Made by a program: the position numbers and the translations under genes. Shown one piece after another: positions 24,095 to 35,569 of a stretch of 64,000 nt of DNA. Under the pieces are notes generated by a model that was given only the letters and a program-made list of their open reading frames with translations, was not told the origin of the DNA and ran no database searches. The number at the start of each line of letters is the position of its first letter. Within the stretch, counting starts at the first letter, position 1. The DNA is from Liolophura sinensis (taxonomy: Eukaryota; Mollusca; Polyplacophora; Chitonida; Chitonidae): assembly GCF_032854445.1 (NCBI RefSeq), contig NC_088304.1, positions 3,660,001 to 3,724,000 on the forward strand, written 5' to 3'.

Positions 24095-24560
24095 TTTAAC
24101 AGAAAGTCGCTATAGAATGTATTCTGTTGTGTTAAATTTAACAAAAAGTCTTAGTGGTGCTGTAGGACGTATTGCCCTGTGTTAAGTTTAACAGAAAGTT
24201 TTAGTGATGCTATAGAATGTATTCAGTTCAGATAATTTAACAGAAGGTCAAAGGATGCCATACAATGTTAAATTTAACAGCAAGTCATGGTGATGCTATA
24301 GAATGTATTCTGTTGTGTTAAATTTAACAAAAAGTCTTAGTGGTGCTGTAGGACGTATTCCCCTGTGTTAAGTTTAACAGAAAGTTTTAGTGATGCTATA
24401 GAATGTATTCAGTTCAGATAATTTAACAGAAGGTCAAAGGGATGCTATACAATGTTAAATTTAACAGAAAGTCATGGTGATGCTATAGAATGTATTCCGT
24501 TGTGTTAAATTTAACAGAAAGTCAACGTGATGCTATACAATGTATTCTGTTATTGCAGCA
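24095..24560 (+). repeat. ~50-bp repeat with ~186-bp higher-order period
   Basis: Units of about 50 bases built on TTAACAGAAAGTC, GATGCTATAGAATGTATTC and GTTAAATT. ATTCTGTTGTGTTAAATTTA recurs at 24121 and 24307 with the intervening subunits in the same order, so about four subunits form a 186-base higher-order unit. Confidence 0.85.
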
Positions 24561-24589
24561 GGTTATTGGGATAAATTGAGGGGGGGGAT

Positions 24590-24822
24590 GGGGGCCTCCG
24601 TGGTTCAGTTGGTTAACGCGCTAATGCAGCGTAGGAGCATCTCACCAATGCGGTAGCTGTGAGTTCAAGTCCAGCTCATGCTGGCTTCCCGTCCGGCAGT
24701 AAGTGGGAAGGTCTTGCAGCAACCAGCGGATGGTCGTGGGTTTCCGCCGGTTTCCTCCCACCATAATGCTGGCCGCCGTCGCATAAGTACGGCGTAAAAC
24801 ACCAATCAAATAAATAAATAAC
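24590..24822 (+). mobile_element. Full-length tRNA-derived SINE, family A
   Basis: Complete reference copy. A-box TGGTTCAGTTGG at 24601-24612. B-box-like GAGTTCAAGTCC at 24661-24672. Body with GCGGATGGTCGTGGGTTTCC and CACCATAATGCTGGCCGCCG. Tail TACGGCGTAAAACACCAATC followed by AAATAAATAAATA. RNA polymerase III transcription is expected from the internal boxes. It is flanked by the tandem array on the left and an inverted array-like unit on the right. Confidence 0.9.
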
Positions 24823-24879
24823 TATTCGGATAAACATGAAATTATGTTTAATATATGTTACAGAATTATGTTATAATAA

Positions 24880-24932
24880 CAGAAATCAATATAGCATCAC
24901 TCAGATAACAGACTTTCTGTTCAAATTAACAG
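24880..24932 (-). repeat. Inverted unit of the 24.1-kb array
   Basis: TATAGCATCAC and CAGACTTTCTGTT are the reverse complement of the array unit (AACAGAAAGTC...GTGATGCTATA). The array and this unit therefore face each other across the SINE. Confidence 0.6.
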
Positions 24933-24954
24933 ATTGTTTTTACTGTATAAGTAT

Positions 24955-25318
24955 GTATGCATGTATGCTTGGAGCTTAACGTCGTACTTAACAATTTTTC
25001 CGTGATATCACGACGAGGAGTCATTAGCTACGTGTTCATATACCGTATCTTCATGTCACAGGGCGAGTTCATGCAGCCTAAGTGCTGTCGCCAATGAAGT
25101 ATCATGCCGAAAACACCAGACATGACACCCCACCCAACCACCTTTGACTGACACCCAGCCGACCAGTCCTGTTTCCTCTCTCTAACTTCCCAGGGCTAAA
25201 CACCAATCTAGGCAGCAGCAAGTACTAGTTTTAAAGCCCTTGGTATGACCTGTCCCGGGTTTGATTCCGGATCTCTCGACTTCGAGACGAACCATCTAAC
25301 CATTAGGCCACAAAAGAG
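24955..25318 (-). mobile_element. SINE family B, near full length
   Basis: In reverse it has a tRNA-like head (TGGCCTAATGGTTAGATGG, then ATCCGGAATCAAACCCGGG), a body, and the tail CACGGAAAAATTGTTAAGTA then CGACGTTAAGC. It is the inverted partner of 25805-26118. Confidence 0.75.
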
Positions 25319-25804
25319 GTGATAGAGTGTGACACAGTTAAAGAGACAGTCCACCATGCGGGCAGTGTTTCTATCGGTCAGTCATACAACATAATAAATA
25401 CTGATTTCAAAGGCTCCTCATTCAAAGGCTCCTCAAACTGCAAATAACAAGGAATGAACAATTGTCAGCTTGGACCAGAAACAAATGAAATAACCATTAC
25501 AGTTTACACAATTTCAAAAATTAATTTTCACTCCTTCACCTCTGGGTAAATTGTTATATAGGGAGCACTTCAGTGGCCTAATTGTTACAGCTTATGCCCA
25601 GAAGTTGGGAGACCTGGATTCATGTTTACCAAACGTGTTATGACAAGTCAATTATTTAAACTCAGCTACAAATAAAATGTTTTGCCCAAGGAACTTTAGA
25701 ATTTGTGCACTGACTCTTTACTGCAGGACGAAGTACTAACGACAATTTGAACTGTTTGGCTTTTTAAGGACTTGCAATTTATGACTTAAGTTGCTTGATA
25801 AATA

Positions 25805-26118
25805 TGGTCCCTGGAATCAAACTCAGGTCGGGTCATACCAAAGACTTTTAAAACTGGTGCTTGTTGCTGTCTCGCTTGGCGCTCAGCCCTGAAAGGTTAG
25901 AGTGAGAAAGCATGACTGGTTGGCCCGGTGTCAGAATATGATGTTTGGTGTTATACCTTATGCCCTCGGAATGATAATTCAGTGGTGGCAACACTTTAGC
26001 GGCATGGACGAGTGAACACGGTATATGCATGTCCACACACCTAATGACTCCTCGTTGTCATATGACTGAAAAATTGTCAAGTACGACATAAAACCCCAAC
26101 CATTCATGCATACATACA
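25805..26118 (+). mobile_element. SINE family B, 5'-truncated
   Basis: GGGTCATACCAAAGAC, then GAACACGGTATATGCATGTC and CATATGACTGAAAAATTGTC, ending in GTACGACATAAAACCCCAAC. It is the same family as, but opposite to, 24955-25318, about 490 bases away. Confidence 0.8.
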
Positions 26119-26219
26119 TAGTTATATAGGCTCGGCCCTCGCATACCCAAAACAGACAGCAGCCTATATTAGGGGCCTCTGGCATAAAGCGATTGTAGGC
26201 TAAGTTAATCGTAACTACC

Positions 26220-26444
26220 ATGGCAACGTATGTGTTTAACATGTCTCACCATGGCCCCAGATCATTTCACGCAAGCGGCCACAGATCACTTTGTGCGAGC
26301 GGCCCCAAGTCATCTCATACAAGCGGCCCCGAAGCTATAGCAAGAAAGTATGAAAATCTGGGCAGTATTATTCGGACATCAAACTGTCGTATATACATGG
26401 ATTTTTTTCTTTTCGGCGCTGAAAGTGAGGAGGGTATATTTTGA
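26220..26444 (+). CDS. Uncertain 74-codon frame with octapeptide repeat
   Basis: The ATG is in an ideal context (ACCATGGCA). Three tandem 24-base units at about 26252-26323 keep frame and give GPRSFHAS, GHRSLCAS and GPKSSHTS. No signal peptide or domain is seen, and the tail is hydrophobic (MDFFLFGA). It may be a small orphan gene, or a 24-bp minisatellite that happens to be open. No support beyond the frame. Confidence 0.15.
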   Translation: MATYVFNMSHHGPRSFHASGHRSLCASGPKSSHTSGPEAIARKYENLGSIIRTSNCRIYMDFFLFGAESEEGIF

Positions 26445-26449
26445 ACCTT

Positions 26450-28497
26450 TATTAATGGTAATCAGAAGTCCCTGTTTTGTTGTTGTTGTTTGTTTTGTTT
26501 TTTCTTTTGTTTCTTTTTTGCATTTTAGAACTGTACACTTGCGAAATTCAATAGCTATATTTTCCCCTTTAAGACTGAAATATTCTTATGTATGTCGTAA
26601 AATATCAACCAAATTAATAAATGAATAAATATAAGGTTGAATAAGTCGCTGATGACATAATGATATCATACGTTTTGATTACAAGGGTGTAGTGTTTCCC
26701 GGGGGTAGAGGAAGCTGCCCGTGGGGGGGGGCAGTCTTGCCATCTCCTGCAAATGACTGTCAGTGGTATAAGTAAGAATTCCGTCGAGGTAGAGTGGGAA
26801 TTAATTGGCAATCTTTTAGGTGTGGTGTGCAGCTTCTCAACCGTCCCATTCTCCTCTCCTGGGTTGCTTTACAGAAGACTTACCTGCAGGCTGCGGAAGC
26901 CTTATCGTTAATTTAGCAGAATGGCCAGGTGAAGTCGCCAGCTTGTAAGATGTAGATATGGCTAACACCTGTCTGCTTCACCACTTCACTGGCAGTTCTT
27001 ATCACGATATTGATGGCATTTTTTAAATTATTTACGAAACGATTTTTATCGGGTTGAAATCTAGCGCTGACGGGTGACATTTAATCCCATCTCCTCTCTT
27101 ACTATTTAATGTGACGCGAAAGTTTACTCTGAGGCTTTAAGCTCATCTCTTCCACTGAGCGCTTCATATATCGCCGTCGATTATTTCTGCACTACAATAT
27201 TTAATGCAGACACGCTCATGGCAGATTGTCACCGCTTAAAAGCTGTCATGCCATGAAAACCCTCTTCTGAAAAACTCACGGTGCCACAGATCCTGGCGTT
27301 TCGCTTTCACTTACGCTTACGGTGTACATATCGACACCGTCTCTGTGAGCATTCTCCGTGCCGTTTCTCCAATTTCCCCGCCACTTGAGCAAATAGCCGA
27401 TAACACCGCAAGCCGCGGAGAGTGAACTAGGCGTACAGTTGAGCGGCCAGTCGAAGTGCAGATTGCCAGATAAAATGTTGTGTAATTGAGCTCAAGAAAA
27501 ACGATGCAAAGATCATTTACCGATTATGTCGTCGTGTGAGTATTTCATACCAGCTGTTCGAGAGAGATTTTTAGTCTAAAAGCTTTTCTCCTGCCAAGCC
27601 TCGTTCTGGCTTATTGGCCTCGCTCTCGAGCGTCAGTTAAACAATACCCCAACTACTTGGAGCTAATGACTGAGTAAATATTTGACGATGATTTATTAAA
27701 TATGTTTGTCGCATCCTGCGAAAACCACAGATAATTTAGAATGATAAGAGCCTGTTGGTGATAATGGTACGCTTGCTCACTTTTAACGGCGCTGTCAGAA
27801 TCGAAAACAGTAGGTAATCGAGTGTAGAATAACTTCATTTATGAGAGCTGCAGACACACCCAAAAGTGCTGCATGGCTTCCCGGCTCGTTTTTATCTTTC
27901 TCCGGGCCTTGGTAGCAGTGGGCGATCTTTTTTACACACTTTCTTGGTCTTTCATGGAGTTCTCTGGAGATCACCAATACCTCGCCAAATGTCCGGGAAT
28001 TATTCTGGGCATTTTTATCGCCATTCGTTTTAGTCCTTTAACAATATTAAGCAGTAACGAAACTGGACTTTGCTGGTTAAATCTCTCAGACATCCTATCT
28101 TTTAACATGTACCATGCACTTATCGAGGGGCCGTAGTGCAAGGCGACATCGAAATGCACTTGTTTAAGTCCATTTATTCGATCGATGCCCTAGAGTAACA
28201 GTCAGGGTGTTCTATCTGGAATACATATTTCCTCTTTGCAACTGTATTAGATAAGCTTATCAGTCAAAGATAAAGAGTTCCGTATCACAGACCATTACAC
28301 TCATTCTTCCGGATTATTCTTCATACCTGAATCTTAATCGTTCAGGTGCGTGAAATTCGATACTAACCATCACAATCCAGCATAAGCGATGACGTATCAA
28401 GCATTTAGGAGGGGCTACCTTTTGAATGCAGTTTGAAGCCTTGAACTGGAAACCCATTCCAATCCGGATTAGACAACAGTTTTTCGTTTGGTGTTCT
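26450..28497. other. Intergenic DNA; compositionally complex stretch 26950-28200
   Basis: 26450-26640 is T-rich. 26950-28200 is unique, SINE-free and less AT-rich than the surroundings, with TAATCC (Otx/Pitx-class) at 27083-27088. It is a candidate conserved non-coding region by appearance only. Reading frames are unremarkable. Confidence 0.3.
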
Positions 28498-28618
28498 TGC
28501 GGCTAGAGAGTCTGTGAGCTAGTCCAACAAAAGTTGACGTCAATGAGGTCGCGAGTTCGAATCCAGGTTTTCTGTGTGCCACTATCTGGTTATACGTGTA
28601 ATGACTTAGATGCCTACC
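28498..28618 (+). mobile_element. Decayed tRNA-like SINE head
   Basis: GGTCGCGAGTTCGAATCCAG is a good B-box about 50 bases after a degenerate A-box region (GCGGCTAGAGAG). The body is not clearly preserved. It directly precedes another SINE. Confidence 0.4.
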
Positions 28619-28976
28619 GGCCCCAATAGCTCAGTTGGTCGAGCGTCCGTGTCGGGAGATGGTAGATTCAGGGTCAATCCTGGGTCGGGGTCACACCCAA
28701 GACCCTAAAAGAGAAAGTTGTAACTTCCTCGCTTGGAGTTCAGCATGAAGGGGATAGTGCAACGATTAGTTGACCCGTATCAGTATAATGGCTCGGGCGG
28801 AGCGGCTTACTTGCCTTCGGTAAATCGTCTCAGTGAAGCAACACTAGATAAAAGAGTGTTGGAAACCGGTCATGCAACAAGGAGGCACATTACATGCACT
28901 CTAATGACTTCTCCGTCCTAATATAACTGAACAATTTTTAAGTACGACGTTAAACCAAAAGCACTTACTCACTTAG
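28619..28976 (+). mobile_element. Full-length tRNA-derived SINE, family B
   Basis: A-box TAGCTCAGTTGG at 28627-28638. B-box-like GGGTCAATCC at 28671-28680. Body with GGGATAGTGCAACGATTAGT and GCTCGGGCGGAGCGGC. Tail AAGTACGACGTTAAACC then ACTTACTCACTT. A 62-codon frame inside is a by-product. Confidence 0.88.
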
Positions 28977-29125
28977 GGGGCCCATTTCTTTTCAGACCCT
29001 TCCTGAAAGCTGGTTTCATATTCACATAATGGGACAATCCTCGGAGAAGGAGTAAAGCACACGTGGCTAAAGTTTGAAAACCAAATGTTGGGCACGCGCT
29101 TTGTGTATAAGGGAACTATTTTTTC

Positions 29126-29192
29126 ATTTATTTGATTGTCTTTTCACGCCATACTCAAGAATTTTCCACATATACAACGGTTGTCAAGTATT
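29126..29192 (-). mobile_element. SINE family A fragment, decayed
   Basis: TTTATTTGATTGTC, CACGCCATACTCAAGAAT and CATATACAACGG, the reverse of the SINE tail with several changes. Confidence 0.65.
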
Positions 29193-29364
29193 GAATGGTT
29201 TAATAAACCGGATTTCAAGGTACCTGACAAACTTCTTGAACTGAAGTCTAAGTGGACCCAGCGATATAGGATTCGAGAAAACAATCTCAACGTCAAATGG
29301 CAACGATCCAGCTATGTAGTAATATTTTAGGGGAGATATTAAATCATTCATCTTAATGGATTAT

Positions 29365-29440
29365 TTATTTACCGGTATTTGATTGGTGTTTTACGCCGTT
29401 CTCCAGAGTGTTTCACGTACACGACATAGACCATCATTTT
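29365..29440 (-). mobile_element. SINE family A fragment
   Basis: TATTTGATTGGTGTTTTACG then CCGTTCTCCAGAGTG in reverse. Confidence 0.75.
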
Positions 29441-29444
29441 GATG

Positions 29445-30273
29445 GAAGGCGTACATTGATCTTAATCCAGGTCGTGTTCATCTTAACTGAAAGTGCTATA
29501 CGGCTATTATATAAGCTTTCCTGTGTACTTGCGCTGTTGTTGTTGTTTGGGTTACTTTTGTTCTTGTTGCTTTTGGTCGTGCATGGGTTGCATTGAGTCA
29601 ATGAGCACGCATCGCAGCTTGTGACCGTACGTTGGTCATTTTCTCTCCTTGTTTACATATTGTATATACTATATATATATGCATGCGTGGATATCATCGA
29701 TGAAATAGTACCAAGGTCTGCTTCCTGTGCAAACTTCTTTCGAATGTTTTCACTGTTTCTCTTTAGTCAAGCTAGGGGAACTGGGGACTGTAGCTTTGCT
29801 GGATGGGTGAAGTTCCTTTCACATGCATGTAACACATTATCCTTCACTTTTGGTTGTTTACCAGCTGCGTAACCCATGACACACATATTATTTATTACAT
29901 TTCCCAAATTACATAACGGTTTCACTGAATACGGTTTTCTTATTACAGTTACATTTTGCTTATTTCGTGTTGCACATCACAATTTAGTCTGCTCTTTTTA
30001 CGTTTTGCTTATAACATGATAATTTGACAATTTCATTCCTTGAACAGCTAGCCTAAAACCCTGAAAAAATGTCAGAAAGCCGTATATTCGCTAGTTAAAA
30101 TATGACGAGATTCCACTTATCACACTGCTTTCGCTGTTTTCGGTGTAAGCTAATTATGTCGGCTTGCGTTATTTCTGTATTTTAGCTATCTGTCTTTGCA
30201 ATCTAGCTGTAACCTGCCATACCGTGTCTTACAAGTGTATGGGATGAAGTATCGTGAGAGATAGCAATATATA

Positions 30274-30328
<55 letters not shown>

Positions 30329-30890
30329 CCTCCACGATAAGTACATGCATTGTTTACACCGCAACAGCTGCTTAATCTATGCCCATTAAAGCAGACATAT
30401 ATATGCTGTTTCACAGTGTCGCAGCAACCTGGCTACTATTTGTGGTGATAGGGCTCACTTTGGCAGTGTAAAAACCACGTGGCGTAGCCCGCTTGCCCGC
30501 GGGCGGGGAGAAGGGAAGATGTTTGTATGTCGTCGGCTGTATTCAGGAGGGCTGAACAAACAAGATACATGTAAATATAGGTCTACCGTTTTCGTGGAAT
30601 GACAAAAGCGTCGATGACAAGTATAGCAGAACTTGTATATTTGTATATTTGTGGAGAGAGAGATCAAAGTTTAGGGCTGGGTTGGCATGGTACATTTGTA
30701 CATCACCTGAGATAGATTTGTTTTATTTCTTTATTTGATTGTTTTAAGCAGTACTCAACAAATCGTTTTTACAAAGGCGATCAACATTATGGTTTGTTTT
30801 GTTTTCTAGTTCTGCAACTATAATATCTTCAAATGTAATTAATAATTATATTTTATCCTGTAGGTTTTTAAAATTGTGAATTATGAGTTA
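29445..30890. other. Intergenic DNA with (AT)n
   Basis: AT-rich DNA with an AT microsatellite at 30276-30327 and a decayed SINE tail near 30725-30760 (TTTATTTGATTGTTTTAAGC). No gene recognised. Confidence 0.6.
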
Positions 30891-30894
30891 TAAG

Positions 30895-32150
30895 GTTAGT
30901 CAGTCACTTAGTAAATTGTTTGGGCTGTCAGCAAGTTCGGACAGCTGGTCAGTTAGTATTTTATTGGGACAGTCGGTCAGTTATATTACTTCTTGCACGC
31001 AGACAGTCAGTGTTTCCTGCAAACAGTTAGTCTGTAAGTATTTCCTGTAGGCAGTAAGTCAATTGATATTTCTTCCAGGCAGGCAGTTAGTATCTCATGC
31101 AGCCAGTCAGTTAGTATTTCATACAGGCAGTCATTCAGCTAATATTTCATACAGGCAGTCACTCAGCTAGTATTTCATACAGGCAGTCATTCAGCTAGTA
31201 TTTCATACAGGCAGGCAGACAGTCAGTCAGTCAGTCAGTCAGTATATCATGCAGGTAACCAGTTAGTATTTCATGCAGCCAGTCAGTTAGTATTTCATAC
31301 AGGCAGTCATTCAGCTAGTATTTCATACAGGCATTCATTCAGCTAGTATTTCATACAGGCAGTCATTCAGCTAGTATTTCATACAGGCAGTCATTCAGCT
31401 AGTATTTCATACAGGCAGGCAGTCAGTCAGTCAGTCAGTATATCATGCAGGTAACCAGTTAGTATTTCATGTAGCCAGTCAGTTAGTATTTCATACAGGC
31501 AGTCATTCAGCTAGTATTTCATACAGGCATTCATTCAGCTAGTATTTCATACAGCCAGTCATTCAGCAGTCAGTTGGTATTTCTTGCAAACAGGCATTCA
31601 GTTGGTATTCTATGCATGCAGTCAGTCAGTTAGTATTTCATACAGATAGCCAGTCGGTCAGCATTCCTGCAGAGAGTTAGTCTGTGAGTATTTCCTGTAG
31701 GCAGTCCGTCAGTTGGTATTTCATACAGGTAGGCAGTCAGTTGATGTTCTGTGCAGGCAGTAAGTCGGTCAGCATTTCATACAGTCAGTCAGTTAGATAG
31801 TATTTCATGCCTTAGGCAGTCACCTAGTATTTCATACCTGCAGTTAGTCAGTTAGTATTTCATGCAGGCAGTCAGTCAGTTAGAATTTCCCCTTTAGTCA
31901 GTTATTATTTCCCGCAGGAAGTCAGTCAGTTAGTATTTCCCGCAGGCAGCCAGTCGGTCAGTATTTCCCGCAGGCAGCCAGTCAGTTAGGATTTCCCACA
32001 GACAGTCAGTCAATTGGTATTTCTTGCAAGCAGTCGGGTAGTATTTCCCACAGGCAGCCAGTCAGTTTGTATTTCCATTCAGTCAGTCAATCAGCTAGGA
32101 TTTCAGGAAGGCAGTCGGTCGATCAGTTGGCCTTTGGTCTGAGCAGTTGG
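30895..32150 (+). repeat. CAGT-rich array, 28-bp unit with 196-bp higher order
   Basis: Basic unit about 28 bases (CAGTCATTCAGCTAGTATTT then CATACAGG), degenerate at both ends. TATATCATGCAGGTAACCAG recurs at 31243 and 31439, an offset of 196 or seven units, showing a higher-order duplication. No protein frame persists. Confidence 0.9.
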
Positions 32151-32329
32151 TAAGAAAAGATCAGTTAGTGTAATATTTTCGTGAACTCGGGCAGTATTTC
32201 GTCCAATAGTGCCTGGAAGTCAGTCAGTCGGATCTTTGAGTCAGTCAGTCACTATATAAGCATTTGGGTCAGTATGAAAGAGCACATTATTCAAGCCAAC
32301 CGAGCCAGTCAGTTAGAGCGTATATATGT

Positions 32330-33345
32330 CAGTCAGTCAGACAACCAATCAGTCAGTCAGTACGTATATGCTGGCAGTCAGTCAGTTAGTGTTTCATAAA
32401 GGCATTAGTATTTCATACAACCGATCAGTCAGTCAGTACGTGTATGGGTGATTCAATCAGACAACCGATCAGTCAGTCAGTTGGTATATGGGTCAATCAA
32501 TCAGACATCTAATGAGTCAGTCACCGAGTATATGCGTCAGTCAATAGACAACCGATCAGTCAGTCAGTACGTGTATGGGTGATTCAATCAGACAACCGAT
32601 CAGTCAGTCAGTATGTATATGGGTCAACCAATCAGACAACCAATCAGTCAGTCAGTAAGTATATGGGTCAGTCAATCAGACAACCAATCAGTCAGTCAGT
32701 AAGTATATGGGTCAGTCAATCAGACAACCAATCAGTCAGTCACCGAGTATATATGTCAGTCAATCAGACAACTAATCAGTCAGTCGCCGAGTATATGGGT
32801 CAGTCAATCAGACAACCGATCAGTCAGTCAGTAAGTATATATGTCAGTCAATCAGACAACCGATCAGTCAGTCAGTTGGTATATGGGTCAATCAATCAGA
32901 CAACCGATCAGTCAGTCAGTTGGTATATGGGTCAGTCAATCAGACAAACAAACCGTTACTCAAGCGTATATATGTCAGTCAATCAGACAACCGATCGGTC
33001 AGTCAGTATGTATATGGGTCAGCCAATCAGATAACCGATCAGTCAGTCAGAGGGTACATGGGTTAGTCAATTAGACAACCGATCAGTTATTTAGTGAGTA
33101 TTTGGGTCAGTCAATCAGACAACCAATCAGTCAGTCAGTATGTATATGGGTCAGTCAATCAAACAACCGATCAGTCAGTCACCGAGTATATGGGTCAGTC
33201 AATCAGACAAACAAACCGTTACTCATAGCATATATATGTCAGTCAATCAGACAACCGATCAGTCAGTCAGTATGTATATGGGTCAGCCAATCAGACAACC
33301 GATCAGTCAGTCAGAGTGTGTGTATATACTGTTTAGCCAATCAGT
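32330..33345 (+). repeat. 44-bp satellite-like array, ~20 copies
   Basis: Unit: GACAACCGATCAGTCAGTCA followed by GTATGTATATGGGTCAGTCA and ATCA. A variant unit with AAACAAACCGTTACTC occurs at 32941 and 33204, about 263 apart (six units), indicating higher-order copying. Open frames of up to 151 codons (SQSVSIWVSQSDNQ-like) run through it but share the repeat's lack of selection and are not genes. Confidence 0.93.
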
Positions 33346-33464
33346 CATTGTCAAGGCGTAACTTACATAGATACAGCTCCGCGATTACTGTTGACATTAG
33401 GTAATTATAACGGATATTTTTATAAACACTTTTGTTCCACCAATATATGACGTGCAAATGTGTA

Positions 33465-33600
33465 CGTCACACGTGGAAAAGTTGATCAGTAACTCGCCCA
33501 AGGTGGCTGGTTTACCGAGGCCATTCCAGTTGCCTCGTTCATAAAACTGACCACCATCGTATAAGAGGGAAATTCTTGAGCATGGCGTTAAACAGCAATT
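33465..33600 (+). mobile_element. Decayed SINE, variant core
   Basis: CACGTGGAAAAGTTGATCAG, then GACCACCATCGTATAAG and GAGCATGGCGTTAAACAGCA. The last is a degenerate family A tail. It follows the array directly. Confidence 0.6.
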
Positions 33601-33604
33601 AGTC

Positions 33605-35565
33605 AATCAGTTCGTCAGTAGGTGGATCAGTCAATCCAGATGTGCGGTGATGCTGCTGATAGAAAGTACGAGTGATTTTTTGATTTTTGTCGTTTGTGAA
33701 ACGACTTGCGAGCGCTAGTGGGAGAAGGGGCACGCGCTCTGCGGTCTGCATGGCCATTTCAACAAAGCTACTGATCCTGTCATTAGAAACCACTAAGACG
33801 CCTTTAGCTAGTGTAACAGTGATTAGAAAACTAGATTAAGTTGAGCCTAAGGTCTTGATTTATTATGTCGCCAGACCTATCTTTTCTCTTGTTACATTTT
33901 TTGTAGACTTCGCTGGGTGATTTATGAGCTGAGCAAAAAGACAAGTTTCAATCTAAGGCTTCGAGAGCCCAGTAACGAGGATTCATATAACACTCATTCT
34001 TTTATGTATACTATACTTCACAGAGCATCTGGTTTACGGAGGTATGAATGGGATGGTTTGTATGTTAGTTGCGTGCTAGGGCAAAAAAAACTGGAGATTA
34101 GTATAAATGAACAATACCTGTAACAAATATTCAGGACATAAAAAGAATATATAGGCTGTACTAAAAGCTGCATGTATGGATAGAGCGTGGGATGACTTGA
34201 GACAAGCGGCGCCGGCTGAATGATAAATGTACACGTTATATCTCGTTATTATGCACGAGACTGTGCGAGATTTTCAATTGAAAAAGCCTGCATGGTTTAT
34301 AAAACTTATAGTAACTTTTATGATCTTGGGCTGTCTCACTATTTATTTAAAAGATTATTACTTTATTTCGGCTCTAAGGGATAAGTAAAGATCATCACGC
34401 ATGCTCACCATAAATCTCGTAAGCCCTATCATTTGGCAACTTTCAGTATATGCGCACAACAGCTGACAGACGAACCGGAAGCGATATCCGGACCTCCGTC
34501 TGGGCATCTATTAGCTGATATGACATGACCACAGCTTCCTTAGATTTCTCTTTACATACACGCTGTGGTCACGTTGTGGTCAGTGGTCGTACTACGTGAT
34601 AACTTAGATTATAACAGTATATTATCCGTAGGAGACTTGTGTTTGGCTAAGACTATGACATGTTCTCGCCGTGAAAAGAAACCTCCAGGACTGTTATATT
34701 ATGTTATATGTAATATATACATTCTGTAATTCTTAATACTTTTTCAGCTATATTTATGTCTGACTATTTTGACGTATTGTGTGATACTGCAACGCCCAGA
34801 CTTGCTGAATTGCCAAAGTCCCGCGTTGTGGTGCATGTACTAGGACATTTCAAACTTCATTTTGTAATTCAAACTGATGATTTTATTTCGTATTCAGCCG
34901 TAGTGTAAATGTATGTATAAAGTTAAGTTTATAACTTTTATAAGTTTATTAAAAAAAACGCATTCTAAATTGTTCATGTATATACAATCTTTATCTACAA
35001 ATGCTTCACGCACTGACTATATGAATACAGGTGTTCACGGCCATGCACGTGTGTTTCAGAATCAAACACAGGTAAATGTTCAAAAGTAGAGGGGATATGT
35101 GCGTTTTAATGCTTGTATATGTGGGGGTGATAGGTGCGAAATTCGAGCATGAGGTAAGTATGACAAGGAGTTTATACGGTGTTCGGAGGTTAACCGCTGA
35201 TGTCGGCACGCGTTATGTCCTAATCCTGGGACTTAAATCCCAGATCACACCTCTACGGCGCCGAGGAATTAAAAAAAACACAATGAAACAGATGAAAAAA
35301 GTCAGATGCGTAAGGCGATTAATTCACGATCTAATATATTTTAAGGTCGACATAATCTCCACCACAATATATTTTTTTCTCTCTCTCTCTCTATTTGACC
35401 TTTTCGTTTATTGCAAAACCCTAAGCAAGTGTATAGCTGAAGGGAAAAAAATGAAAGATCCGTTTATAAAGACGGCAGTGTAATCGTGTGGGGCGCCTGG
35501 TGTTTCATGAAATCTGGACAAATCGCTTTATTTGTGTGTATACACGGCTGTGTAGGCTCGCTGAT
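33605..35565. other. Intergenic DNA, no gene seen
   Basis: AT-rich unique DNA. A short CT run lies at 35379-35391. TCACACCT (T-box half-site match) occurs at about 35247. Frames are unremarkable. Confidence 0.55.
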
Positions 35566-35569
35566 TCCA

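Noticed and set aside
24601-24672. tRNA gene
   Set aside because: Good A- and B-boxes but no closed acceptor stem, and a SINE body and tail follow; same reasoning for 28627-28680, 18640-18720 and 42870-42905.
28733-28921. 62-codon frame, also seen at 45821-46018 as 65 codons, as a conserved small protein
   Set aside because: The similarity comes from both lying in copies of the same SINE family B.
32330-33345. CRISPR-like regular repeats
   Set aside because: There are no unique spacers between repeats, units are contiguous and degenerate, and the genome is animal.
32579-33404. Open frames of 73-151 codons (SQSVSIWVSQSDNQ-like) as a repetitive protein
   Set aside because: They follow a degenerate 44-bp array, shift phase with each unit and have equivalents in other frames; the DNA repeat explains them.
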